Assembly: GCF_017114865.1 (NCBI RefSeq)
Contig: NZ_JADEYH010000018.1
Coordinates: 61,592 to 125,591 of the forward strand
DNA from: Streptomyces verrucosisporus
GTDB lineage: Bacteria > Actinomycetota > Actinomycetes > Streptomycetales > Streptomycetaceae
Length of the DNA stretch: 64,000 bases
Direction: 5' to 3'
Shown: in pieces, positions 8,490 through 16,812 of the stretch
How positions within the stretch are numbered: position 1 is the first letter of the stretch
Layout: each line of letters begins with the position of its first letter
Translations under genes and position numbers: made by a program
The notes under the pieces: generated by a model
Told to the model about the DNA's origin: nothing
The model's database searches: none
Seen by the model: only the letters and a program-made list of their open reading frames with translations

Positions 8490-10604
8490 ATGCCCGTACC
8501 CCCCACCGTCCGCCCGCGACGGAGATCCCCGCTGCGCGCGGCGGCCGCCGCGCTCCTGGGACTCACGATGGCGGCGGTCCCGGCCGTCACCGCCGCCGCC
8601 TCCGGCGGCGACCCCGGGACGGCCGCCGCGGCGGCCGTCCCCCAGGAGGACTGGCTGCACACCGAGGGCAACCAGATCGTCGACGAGGCCGGCAGACCCG
8701 TCTGGCTGACGGGCACCAACTGGTTCGGCTTCAACACCTCCGAGCGCGTGTTCCACGGACTGTGGACCGCCAACATCGAGACCGTCACCCGGCAGATGGC
8801 CGAACGCGGCATCAACATCGTCCGGGTGCCCGTCTCCACCCAGCTGCTGCTCGAGTGGAGGGCGGGGGACCTGCCGCCGGCCACGGGAATCAACCTCTCC
8901 GCCAACCCCGAACTCGAAGGCATGACCACCCTGGAGATCTTCGAGTACTGGCTCGATCTGTGCGAGCAGTACGGGCTCAAGGTCATGCTGGACGCCCACA
9001 GCCCGGACGCGGACAACACCGGGCACATCTACCCGGTCTGGTGGAAGGGCTCCATCACACCCGAGCTGTTCTACCAGTCGTGGGAGTGGGCCGCCGAGCG
9101 GTACAAGGACAACGACACCGTCGTCGCGATGGACATCGAGAACGAGCCGCACGGCCAGTTCGACGACTCCCCGCGCGCCAAGTGGGACGGCAGCGAGGAC
9201 GTCGACAACTTCAAGCACGCCTGCGAGACGGCCGGCCGGCGCATCCTGGACATCAACCCCAAGGTGCTCATCCTGTGCGAGGGGATCGAGACCTATCCCA
9301 AGGACGGGAAGAGCTGGGACTCCGAGGACCCCAAGGCCTTCCACAACAACTGGTGGGGCGGCAACCTGCGCGGTGTGCGCGACCACCCGGTGGACCTCGG
9401 CGAGCACCAGGACCAGCTCCTCTACTCCCCGCACGACTACGGCCCGCTGGTCCACCTGCAGCCGTGGTTCGAGGGGGAGTGGAACCGGGAGACGCTCGAA
9501 GCGGACGTGTGGGACCCCAACTGGCTCTACCTGCACAAGGAGAACACCTCCCCGCTGCTCATCGGCGAGTGGGGCGGCTTCCTGGACGGCGGGCCCAACC
9601 AGAAGTGGATGACGGCGCTCCGGTCCCTGATCACCGAGGAACGGCTGCACCACACCTTCTGGGTCCTCAACCCGAACTCGGGTGACACCGGGGGGCTGCT
9701 GAACAGCGACTGGACCACGTGGGACGAGGAGAAGTACGAGTTCCTGAAGCCGGCTCTGTGGCAGCAGGACGGCAAGTTCGTCAGCCTCGACCACCAGGTG
9801 CCCCTGGGCGGTGCGGACAGCACCACCGGCATCAGCCTGGCCGAGGCCTCCGGCGAGCAGCCCGGACCCGACACCGAGGCGCCCACGGCGCCCGGCGGCC
9901 TCGCCGCGCAGGCGACGGCCTCCCGGGTCTCCCTGAGCTGGCGGCCGGCCACCGACAACGTACGGGTCGTCGACTACAGCGTGCACCGCGACGGCGTCGA
10001 GGTGGCGAGCGGAGTGCGGGGCACCTCCTTCACCGACGGTGGCCTCGACGCCGAGACCGAGTACGTCTACACGGTGCGGGCCCGCGACGCCGCGGGCAAC
10101 GTGTCGGCGGCGTCCGCCCCGCTGACCGTCACCACCGGGGCGCCCGGTGTGCCCAGCGGTGACCTGACGGTCCTGCACCGCAACAGCGACGACCCCCGGG
10201 ACAACGCGATACGGCCGCACCTGAAGGTCGTCAACAGCGGCGACCGGCAGATCGACCTGGCCGATGTCACGGTGCGCTACTGGTTCACCCGGGACGGCGG
10301 CTCCTCCGTGGGCGCGTGGTGCGACTGGGCCGTCGTGGGATGCTCCGGCCTGGAGCTGCGCGTGGTCGAGCTCGACATCCCCGTGGACGGGGCGGACGCC
10401 TACCTCGAGGTCGGCTTCACCGGAGGCGGCCTCGCCCCCGGCGCGGACACCGGGGACATCCAGCTCCGGATGAGCAAGGCCGACTGGTCGGCGTTCGACG
10501 AGACGGACGACCACAGCCACGCCACCTCCGCCTCCTACACCGAGGCTCCGGCGATCACCGCCTCCCTCGCCGGGGACGCCGCGTGGGGCGCCGAGCCGCA
10601 CTGA
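8490..10604 (+). CDS. Secreted GH5 endo-beta-1,4-glucanase with FN3 and CBM3
   Basis: This 704-aa extracellular cellulase starts at an ATG preceded by GAAGAGAGGAAGC. Residues 1 to about 37 form a long signal peptide with an RPRRR n-region. Residues about 52-430 are a GH5 domain: the acid/base Glu219 sits in DIENEP and the nucleophile Glu360 in LLIGEWGGF. A fibronectin type III domain spans about 460-550. A family 3 cellulose-binding module spans about 557-683 (RPHLKVVNSG, VRYWFTRDGG, CDWAVVG, SKADWSAFDETDDHSH). The enzyme should cut internal bonds of crystalline-surface cellulose. A CebR box lies upstream and a 19-bp hairpin terminator downstream, so it appears to be monocistronic. The family and modules are clear; activity on cellulose rather than a related glucan is inferred from the CBM3 and CebR box. 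Confidence 0.93.
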   Translation: MPVPPTVRPRRRSPLRAAAAALLGLTMAAVPAVTAAASGGDPGTAAAAAVPQEDWLHTEGNQIVDEAGRPVWLTGTNWFGFNTSERVFHGLWTANIETVTRQMAERGINIVRVPVSTQLLLEWRAGDLPPATGINLSANPELEGMTTLEIFEYWLDLCEQYGLKVMLDAHSPDADNTGHIYPVWWKGSITPELFYQSWEWAAERYKDNDTVVAMDIENEPHGQFDDSPRAKWDGSEDVDNFKHACETAGRRILDINPKVLILCEGIETYPKDGKSWDSEDPKAFHNNWWGGNLRGVRDHPVDLGEHQDQLLYSPHDYGPLVHLQPWFEGEWNRETLEADVWDPNWLYLHKENTSPLLIGEWGGFLDGGPNQKWMTALRSLITEERLHHTFWVLNPNSGDTGGLLNSDWTTWDEEKYEFLKPALWQQDGKFVSLDHQVPLGGADSTTGISLAEASGEQPGPDTEAPTAPGGLAAQATASRVSLSWRPATDNVRVVDYSVHRDGVEVASGVRGTSFTDGGLDAETEYVYTVRARDAAGNVSAASAPLTVTTGAPGVPSGDLTVLHRNSDDPRDNAIRPHLKVVNSGDRQIDLADVTVRYWFTRDGGSSVGAWCDWAVVGCSGLELRVVELDIPVDGADAYLEVGFTGGGLAPGADTGDIQLRMSKADWSAFDETDDHSHATSASYTEAPAITASLAGDAAWGAEPH

Positions 10605-10644
10605 CCGGTGCCGTGAGCGCTGCCGGGTGACGCCGAGCCGCCCG

Positions 10645-10688
10645 CCGGCGCCCCGCCCCCGCCTCTCCCGGCGGGGGCGGGGCGCCGG
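10645..10688 (+). terminator. Terminator of the cellulase gene
   Basis: A perfect 19-bp GC-rich stem (10645-10663 with 10670-10688) has a 6-nt loop TCTCCC. It begins 40 nt after the cellulase stop codon. It lacks a U-tract, which is typical of streptomycete terminators. Confidence 0.8.
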
Positions 10689-10753
10689 ACCGAACGCGCG
10701 TCCACCCGTGTCCCGCCGTCCGCGGGAGTGTCCGCCGTGCTTGCTTTGAGGGT

Positions 10754-11755
10754 GTGATCAGTGCAATCCGCGCCCGTGTCCTGCCCGCCTCCCAGCGCCG
10801 CTCGATGGACGAGCTGGCCCAGGCCCTGGATCTGTCCGTCGGGGACGCCGCCTCCAAACGCTCGGCCTTCTGGACGATGCTGACGCTGTCCTCGGTGATC
10901 GCGGGCGGCGGAGTGCTCACGGACTCGGCGGCGACCGTGATCGGGGCGATGATCATCGCTCCCCTGTCCACGCCGATCATGGGCATCGCCCTGGGGTCGG
11001 TGCGGCGCCGCCGCACCGGATCGGTCAGGGTCGTCATCCTGGCGGGCCTGCTGGTGGTCGTGCTCGGGATGGCCATGTCGGCGCCTCTGCCCGACGACTA
11101 CGACCTGCTGTCCAACAGCCAGATCTCCTCGCGCACCTCACCGGGTCTGATGGACCTGGTCGCCGCCCTGGCCACCGGCTTCGCCGGCGCGGTGGCCCAG
11201 GCCCGCCGGGACGTCGGCGCCGTGCTGCCCGGCGTGGCGATCGCCATCTCCCTCGTCCCGCCCCTGACGGTGGTGGGGGTGTGCCTGGGACATTTGTCCG
11301 GATGGCTCGCGCTGGGCGCGCTGGTGCTGTTCGTCTCCAACCTCTTCGCCCTGGTCTTCGGCGGGATGGTGGTCTTCGCCTCGCTCGGCTACGGCACGGA
11401 GGCGGGCCGGGCCTCCGGGCGTCCGGCCCGCCGCACGTACGCCGCCATGGCCCTGCTGTTCACCGTCGTGTTCGTGCCGCTGACGGCCAACACGGCCCTC
11501 ACGTTCCTGCTCAACACCTGGACCGGCCGGACCAAGGACGCGGCGCGGCAGTGGCTCGCCGACGAGCCCGGCGCGTCCGTCACGAAAGTCGACGCGGTCT
11601 CCCGCACGATGCACGTCCACGTCCGTGTGCCCGGAGAGCTCCCGCCGGTTCGGTCCCTGCTCGACCGGCTGGAGGGACGGATCCCCGACGGCGTCCCCGT
11701 CGTGGTGGACGCCTCACGCGGCAGGCGTGTCGACGCCGGGGTGGTCGGTGACTGA
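10754..11755 (+). CDS. DUF389 integral membrane protein
   Basis: This 333-aa protein starts at GTG. The block SSVIAGGGVLTDSAATVIGAMIIAPLS, here split by eye into its conserved elements GGGVLTDS and GAMIIAPL, is diagnostic of DUF389. About six hydrophobic helices span residues 45-260. A hydrophilic tail of about 80 residues (residues 250-333) probably folds in the cytoplasm. The biochemical function of DUF389 is unknown. The gene stands alone between the cellulase terminator and the NmrA-like gene, and nothing nearby suggests a partner. Confidence 0.85.
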   Translation: MISAIRARVLPASQRRSMDELAQALDLSVGDAASKRSAFWTMLTLSSVIAGGGVLTDSAATVIGAMIIAPLSTPIMGIALGSVRRRRTGSVRVVILAGLLVVVLGMAMSAPLPDDYDLLSNSQISSRTSPGLMDLVAALATGFAGAVAQARRDVGAVLPGVAIAISLVPPLTVVGVCLGHLSGWLALGALVLFVSNLFALVFGGMVVFASLGYGTEAGRASGRPARRTYAAMALLFTVVFVPLTANTALTFLLNTWTGRTKDAARQWLADEPGASVTKVDAVSRTMHVHVRVPGELPPVRSLLDRLEGRIPDGVPVVVDASRGRRVDAGVVGD

Positions 11756-11863
11756 ACACCGCCCCACACCGCCCCGCACCGTGCCCGCGAGCCGAGACGA
11801 TCGCGTATGAACGTGAGCCCGGCGGCCATGGAGCGTCCGCCGGGCTCGGACTTCAATGGAGCC

Positions 11864-12691
11864 GTGAACATCCAGGGAAACGACACCACCCCCATCCTCG
11901 TCGTCGGCGGCACCGGCAAGACCGGACGGCGGGTGGCCGACCGCCTCCGGGCGCTCGGCCGCCCCGTACGTCCCGCCTCCCGCAGCGGCGGGACCACCTT
12001 CGTCTGGGAGGACGAGAGCACCTGGCCGGCCGCGCTGGACGGGGCCCGCGCCGCCTACGTGACCTACTACCCCGACCTCGCCTTCCCCGGGGCGAAGGAG
12101 GCCGTCGGGCGGTTCGCGGCCCTCGCCGTCGAGCGGGGGGTGCGCCGCCTGGTGCTGCTCTCCGGCCGGGGCGAGGAGGGCGCGGCCGCCAGTGAGGAGG
12201 CGTTCAAGGCCTCCGGCTGCGACTGGACCCTCGTGCGGGCCGACTGGTTCAACCAGAACTTCAGCGAGGACTTCTTCCTCGGCCCGGTCCGCTCGGGCGA
12301 GCTGGCGCTGCCCGCCGGGGACGCCGTCGAGCCGTTCGTCGACGCCGACGACATCGCCGACGTCGTCGTCGCCGCACTCACCGACGACCGGCACATCGGC
12401 AGGACCTACGAGCTGTCCGGCCCCCGGCCGCTGAGCTTCCACGACGCGGCCCGCGAACTGTCGGCGGCCACCGGCCGCACCATCACCTACACTCCGGTCG
12501 GCGCCGACGACTACCGTGCGATGCTGCGGGAGGCGGGCGCGCCGGAGGAGTTCGCGGACCTGTTCACCCTCATCACCGACGGCCGCAACGCCGGTGTGGT
12601 GCACGGCGTCCGCGAGGTGCTCGGGCGGGAGCCCAAGGACTTCTCGCGGTACGCCGGGGAGACCGCGGCCACCGGGGTCTGGGACGCCTGA
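11864..12691 (+). CDS. NmrA-like NAD(P)-binding oxidoreductase
   Basis: The product has 275 residues from GTG 11864, chosen because TGGAG lies just upstream; an in-frame ATG at 11807 has no ribosome-binding site and adds 19 unconserved residues. A Rossmann motif, VVGGTGKTGRRVADRL, opens the protein. It is an atypical short-chain dehydrogenase of the NmrA/azoreductase type that reads or uses NAD(P)H. An extended middle includes the VDADDIADVVVAAL and YELSGPRPLSF blocks common in the family. The AraC regulator gene begins 30 bp downstream on the same strand, so the pair probably responds to one signal. The substrate cannot be told from sequence. Confidence 0.85.
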   Translation: MNIQGNDTTPILVVGGTGKTGRRVADRLRALGRPVRPASRSGGTTFVWEDESTWPAALDGARAAYVTYYPDLAFPGAKEAVGRFAALAVERGVRRLVLLSGRGEEGAAASEEAFKASGCDWTLVRADWFNQNFSEDFFLGPVRSGELALPAGDAVEPFVDADDIADVVVAALTDDRHIGRTYELSGPRPLSFHDAARELSAATGRTITYTPVGADDYRAMLREAGAPEEFADLFTLITDGRNAGVVHGVREVLGREPKDFSRYAGETAATGVWDA

Positions 12692-12721
12692 CCGGGCGGC
12701 GGGAGGCGGGAGGCGAGCGCT

Positions 12722-13726
12722 GTGGACACGATCGGCGGACTGCTGGGGAGCCCCCGGGCCAGGGGCGCCTTCCTGCTGAAGTCGGTGTTCAACCCGCCGT
12801 GGGGGCTGCGCGTCGAGGACCGCGCGCCCCTGTCGCTGGTCACCGTGCTGCACGGCTCGGCGTGGGTGCTGCGCGAGGGCCGCGAGCCGGCGCGGCTGGC
12901 GGCGGGGGACGTGGCGGTCCTGCGCGGGCCCGACCCGTACACGCTCGCCGACGACCCGGCGACGCCGCCGGGCATCACGGTCGGCCCCGGACAGCGCTGC
13001 GGCACCGCCGAGGGGGAGGACCTCACCGAGGCGATGTCCCTGGGGGTGCGCACCTGGGGCCAGCCGCACCGCGCGGGGTCGACCGTGATGCTCAGCGGCA
13101 CCTACCAGGCGCCCGGCGAGGTCGGGCGCAGACTGCTCGACGGTCTGCCCGCCCTGCTGCTGCGGCCCGCCTCGGCCGCGCGCACCCCGCTGATCGGCAT
13201 GCTGGCCGCCGAGGTGGACAAGGAGGAGATCGGCCAGGAGGTGGTCCTGGACCGGCTTCTCGACCTGCTGCTCATCGACGTCCTGCGCTCCTGGCTCGCG
13301 GAGCCCGGCACCGGCGCGCCGCCCTGGTTCCGGGCCCAGGGCGACCCGGTGGTGGGGCAGGCCCTGAGACTGCTGCACGAGCGGCCCGGCGAGCCGTGGA
13401 CGGTCGCCTCGCTCGCCTCCGCCGCCGGGATCTCCCGGGCGGCGCTGGCCCGCCGCTTCACCGAACTCGTCGGCGAGCCGCCGATGTCCTACCTGACCGG
13501 GTGGCGGCTGACGCTCGCCGCCGAACTGCTGCGCGACCCCGAGCTGTCCGTCGCAGGCATCGCCCGGCGGGTGGGCTACTCGGGCCCGTTCGCCCTGAGC
13601 ACCGCGTTCAAGCGGGAACGCGGCGTCAGCCCGCGGGAGTTCCGCCGGGGGGAGCGGCCCGGCGAGGCCGCGGACACCTGCTCCGACGAACGGACGGTCG
13701 TCCTCGAGGGCCGCTCCCGGGCATGA
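12722..13726 (+). CDS. AraC-family regulator with N-terminal cupin domain
   Basis: This 334-aa protein starts at GTG. Residues about 5-190 form the cupin-type ligand domain (AraC_binding_2/cupin_6 style; PWGLRVEDRAPLSLV, LRGPDPYTLAD). Residues about 215-315 carry the double helix-turn-helix of AraC proteins: WTVASLASAAGISRAALARR and LSVAGIARRVGYSGPFALST. It likely regulates itself and the NmrA-like oxidoreductase just upstream, a common pairing in actinobacteria. A strong hairpin terminator follows 10 nt after the stop. Confidence 0.9.
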   Translation: MDTIGGLLGSPRARGAFLLKSVFNPPWGLRVEDRAPLSLVTVLHGSAWVLREGREPARLAAGDVAVLRGPDPYTLADDPATPPGITVGPGQRCGTAEGEDLTEAMSLGVRTWGQPHRAGSTVMLSGTYQAPGEVGRRLLDGLPALLLRPASAARTPLIGMLAAEVDKEEIGQEVVLDRLLDLLLIDVLRSWLAEPGTGAPPWFRAQGDPVVGQALRLLHERPGEPWTVASLASAAGISRAALARRFTELVGEPPMSYLTGWRLTLAAELLRDPELSVAGIARRVGYSGPFALSTAFKRERGVSPREFRRGERPGEAADTCSDERTVVLEGRSRA

Positions 13727-13736
13727 CCTCGCCCCG

Positions 13737-13777
13737 CCGTGCCGGCGGCCGCCGCGCCTGCCGCGCCGCCGGCACGG
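13737..13777 (+). terminator. Terminator of the NmrA-AraC pair
   Basis: A perfect 13-bp stem (13737-13749 with 13765-13777) closes a 15-nt loop 10 nt downstream of the AraC stop and is followed by an A-rich segment. Confidence 0.75.
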
Positions 13778-14284
13778 AAAGAGGAACACGGCGCCTCTCG
13801 CCGCGAGGGCCCTGCCCGCGTCGAGCACGCCGCCTTCCCCTCTATGCCCGTATGAAGGCCCGGGGGATCCTCTGTGAATTCCGCCTGAAAAGTGGAGCCG
13901 TCGGCCATGTCGTGCTCGGCTTCACGGCTTCGCCTCCGCCGGGCGGGCGGAGAAACAAAACGCCCAAAAGGTGAGTGACAGGGAAATATGCCCGCGATAG
14001 CGAAATGGCCCGACTTTCGAAAAGCGGCATCAGGATGCGCGGTGCTAAGATCGGCGCGCTTGCCCGCCAGCGCCTTGCTCGCCGGATCCAGGCCGCCAAG
14101 TGCGCAGTGAGGGCAAGTTCCTGACGGTGCGGAACGACCGGATCCGCAGCGGCTACGCTTGGCGGTGCTGAGCACGCAGCGGGCGCGGCGGGGGGATCGC
14201 GGCGTGCCGGTGCGCTTCTGCGTTTCCCGCGATACAGGCGAAGCGCGGTTTCACTCATGGCCCCTCGTTAAACGAAGAGAGCTC
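13778..14284 (+). other. Non-coding leader region of the conservon
   Basis: About 500 bp carry no convincing gene on either strand. The base composition is clearly less GC-rich than the flanking genes, with A-rich patches around 13960-14030. TAAGAT at 14046-14051 is a plausible -10, but no good -35 sits at the right distance. The segment probably holds the conservon promoter and a leader of up to about 230 nt. Confidence 0.5.
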
Positions 14285-15460
14285 ATGGCACATTACTTCA
14301 CGGACCCAGTCTTCTGGGTTCTTGCTGCTGTGGCGCTTGTCGCCACGGCCGTACTCCTTCTGAGCAGACGGCGCGCCCGGCAATTGGCCAGTGATTTAAA
14401 GCTGAAGAACAACCGTATCGGGGAGCTGGAGAGGGGACTGGCGGAAACCCGGGAACGACTCGCCAGGGCAGAGGAGAGCGCCGAGGAGGCCGCCAGGGAG
14501 GTCAGGGAGGTCACCGACGGAAAGATCTCCGCGGTCCTCAAGTCCGCCATGCAGACCCTCCGTCTCCTCGCCGGCGAGCAGCAGCTCATGCTGGACCGGC
14601 TGGAACAGGAGTACGGCGGCCACAAGATCCTGCAGTCACTGCTGGAGGTGGACCGCGCCAACGCCCAGTTCGCCCGTCGCGCCCTGGGCATCACGATCCT
14701 GTGCGGCGGGTTCCCCGGGCGGCGCAGGGAGCCCGCGTCGGTCCATGATGTGATCCGCAGCGCCCAGGGCCAGATCGGTCCCTTCGACCGGGTTCAGATC
14801 CGCTCCCAGAGCAACTTCGCCATCGTCCCCGCCGCGGTGGACGGTGTCGCCCTGGCCGTCGCCGAGCTGCTCGCCAACGCCGCGAGCTACTCGCGCCCCG
14901 AGAGCACGATCGAGGTGAACCTCCAGCCCGTCCACCAGGGGCTGTGCATCGTCATCGACGACGCCGGCCCGGGCCTGAGCCCGGAGAGGAAGCAGAAGGC
15001 CGCGGAACTCCTCTCGGGCGAGTACCGGCCCGGTCTGTCCGAACTCGGCAACCCTCCGCAGTTCGGATTCCCCGTGGTGGCCGAACTGGCGCGCCGCTTC
15101 GGCTTCGCCGTGGACGTCAGCACCACCTCACCCTTCGGCGGTGCGCGGGCGATCGTGCGCGTTCCCGAGGGGCTCCTGACGACGGAGTACACCGAGCGGA
15201 GGAGCGCACCCGCCATGGCAGCCACCCCGCAGAACGCCCCTGCCCCGCAGAACCCCTCCGGCGACCGCACCGCCAACGGCCTGCCCAAGCGGGGCGAACG
15301 CAAGGCCCCCATCACCCTCGTGCACACCACCTCCGCGGAGGGCGGCAGACAGCCCGGGCAGAACGTGGAGTCCGCCGCCGCCAGGATGGCGGCGCTGCAG
15401 AGAGGCACGCGGACGGGCCGACAGCTCCCCGTGACGAATCAGGAAGGGCAGGAGTCTTGA
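14285..15460 (+). CDS. cvnA: CvnA: conservon sensor histidine-kinase-like protein
   Basis: The product has 391 residues from ATG 14285 (GAAGAGAGCTC upstream); an upstream in-frame extension is rejected. One membrane helix spans residues 9-27 and is followed by a charged coiled coil (about 40-85). A histidine-kinase ATPase region includes LLANAASYS (N box) and IDDAGPGLS (G box). The tail from about 300 is Pro/Ala-rich and disordered. Conservons are streptomycete operons whose CvnA-D proteins are proposed to assemble a membrane complex like a GPCR/G-protein unit. Codon 38 is TTA (14396-14398), the rare leucine codon read by the bldA tRNA, so translation should be developmentally gated. The stop overlaps the cvnB start (TGATG). 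Confidence 0.93.
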   Translation: MAHYFTDPVFWVLAAVALVATAVLLLSRRRARQLASDLKLKNNRIGELERGLAETRERLARAEESAEEAAREVREVTDGKISAVLKSAMQTLRLLAGEQQLMLDRLEQEYGGHKILQSLLEVDRANAQFARRALGITILCGGFPGRRREPASVHDVIRSAQGQIGPFDRVQIRSQSNFAIVPAAVDGVALAVAELLANAASYSRPESTIEVNLQPVHQGLCIVIDDAGPGLSPERKQKAAELLSGEYRPGLSELGNPPQFGFPVVAELARRFGFAVDVSTTSPFGGARAIVRVPEGLLTTEYTERRSAPAMAATPQNAPAPQNPSGDRTANGLPKRGERKAPITLVHTTSAEGGRQPGQNVESAAARMAALQRGTRTGRQLPVTNQEGQES

Positions 15461-15861
15461 TGCAGGAAGACCTGTCATGGATGCTCGCGAACATCCTGAA
15501 GGTGCCCGGCGCGCGGCACGCGCTGCTCGTCTCGGCCGACGGTCTCAAGCGAGGCATGACCGAGACCCTTCACCCCGATCTGGCCGACCGGACGGCCGCG
15601 GCGATGAGCGCCCTGCAGTCGATCAGCCGCTCCACGGCGGGCTTCGTGGGCACCGAGGGGGAGTCGCAGTGGCGCCAGACGGTGGTCGAGTTCGACCACG
15701 GATGGCTGTTCCTCGTGGCGGCCGGCAGCGGGGCCTACCTGGCCGTCTCGGCCTCGACGGACGTCGACATGGAAGGGATCACCTTCCGCATGCACCAGCT
15801 CGTGCAGAGCCTCGGTGAAGAGATGACCGCCCCGCCTCGCGAGATGGCTGATGGAACGTGA
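15460..15861 (+). CDS. cvnB: CvnB: roadblock/LC7 protein
   Basis: This 133-aa protein starts at ATG 15460, overlapping the cvnA stop by one base. It has the MglB/roadblock-LC7 pattern: an N-terminal helix (LSWMLANILKVPGARHALLVSADGL, of which KVPGARHALLVSADGL is conserved), then a beta-sheet with FLVAAGSGAYLAVSAS. In conservons this subunit is proposed to control the nucleotide state of the CvnD GTPase, by analogy with MglB acting on MglA. It overlaps cvnC by four bases (GTGA), so translation is coupled. Confidence 0.93.
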   Translation: MQEDLSWMLANILKVPGARHALLVSADGLKRGMTETLHPDLADRTAAAMSALQSISRSTAGFVGTEGESQWRQTVVEFDHGWLFLVAAGSGAYLAVSASTDVDMEGITFRMHQLVQSLGEEMTAPPREMADGT

Positions 15862-16232
15862 GCACTGAAGACCCGGCCTTCGAGCCGACCGGAAGATTAG
15901 TACGTCCCTACGTCATCACGGGCGGCCGTGAGATTCCCTCCGAACGGGAGTTCTCGGTGACGACACTGATCACGGCCGCCGATGACGCCTCCGACAGATG
16001 GGTGACGTCCCCGGAGAGCCGCCGCGTGCTGGAACTGTGCATGGGCGGCTACCTCTCGGTCGTCGAGATCGCCGGGTACCTCGGCCTCCCCCTGGGGATC
16101 GTGCGCGGGCTGCTCGCCGAACTGGCCGAAAAAGGCATGATCCTGACCCGTGCTCCGGTGCCGAGTGCCGAGCGCGTCCCCAGACAACTTCTCGAGGATG
16201 TACTGCATGGCCTCCGTGCTCGATTCGCCTGA
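15858..16232 (+). CDS. cvnC: CvnC: DUF742 protein
   Basis: This 124-aa DUF742 protein starts at GTG 15858. It has the opening RLVRPYVITGG and a winged-helix-like core (VVEIAGYLGLPLGIVRGLLAELAEKG). It is the third invariant member of conservons and its biochemical role is unresolved. Codon 14 is TTA (15897-15899), the second bldA-type codon in this operon. Its 3' end overlaps the cvnD start region by 26 bp. Confidence 0.92.
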   Translation: MSTEDPAFEPTGRLVRPYVITGGREIPSEREFSVTTLITAADDASDRWVTSPESRRVLELCMGGYLSVVEIAGYLGLPLGIVRGLLAELAEKGMILTRAPVPSAERVPRQLLEDVLHGLRARFA

Positions 16233-16803
16233 CCGTGGGCCGGTCCACCTGGGCCGGTCCGTCCGGACGACGGTGAAGATCCTGGTCGTCGGTCACTTCG
16301 GTGTCGGCAAGACCACCTTCGTCGGCAGCATCTCCGAGATCGAGCCGCTGCGCACCGAGGAACTGATCACGGAGGCCAGCGCCGGCGTGGACGACCTCGC
16401 CGGCACGCCGGACAAGACGACGACCACGGTCGCCCTGGACTTCGGCCGCCTCACCCTCAGCGAGGAACTGGTCCTGTACCTGTTCGGGACCCCCGGGCAG
16501 CAGCGCTTCCAGCAACTGTGGGAGGACCTCTCGATCGGGGCCCTGGGCGCGCTGCTGCTGGTCGACCCGGAGCGGCTGGGCGAGTCCTTCCCCGTCCTGG
16601 ACCTCGTGGAGCAGTACGGACTCCCGTGCGCGGTCGGGGTGAACCGCTTCGACGGATCCCCCTCCTACGCCGCCGAAGAGGTCCGCGAGGCGCTCAACCT
16701 GCCCGACGACGTGCCCGTGGTCTCCTGCGACGTCCGGGACCAGGCATCCTCGGCCAACACCCTGATCACTTTCGTGGAGTATCTCCTCTCCCGCACCGAC
16801 TAG
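16207..16803 (+). CDS. cvnD: CvnD: small Ras-like GTP-binding protein
   Basis: The product has 198 residues from ATG 16207, chosen because CGAGG lies nine bases upstream; an ATG at 16198 is too close to that site. The P-loop GHFGVGKTTF lies near residue 30, the switch II/G3 motif is GTPGQQRF, and VNRFD stands in the G4 position. It belongs to the MglA/CvnD-like group of small GTPases. In conservons CvnD is the presumed switch working with CvnA-C at the membrane. Confidence 0.92.
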   Translation: MASVLDSPDRGPVHLGRSVRTTVKILVVGHFGVGKTTFVGSISEIEPLRTEELITEASAGVDDLAGTPDKTTTTVALDFGRLTLSEELVLYLFGTPGQQRFQQLWEDLSIGALGALLLVDPERLGESFPVLDLVEQYGLPCAVGVNRFDGSPSYAAEEVREALNLPDDVPVVSCDVRDQASSANTLITFVEYLLSRTD

Positions 16804-16812
16804 GAGCCCCCC

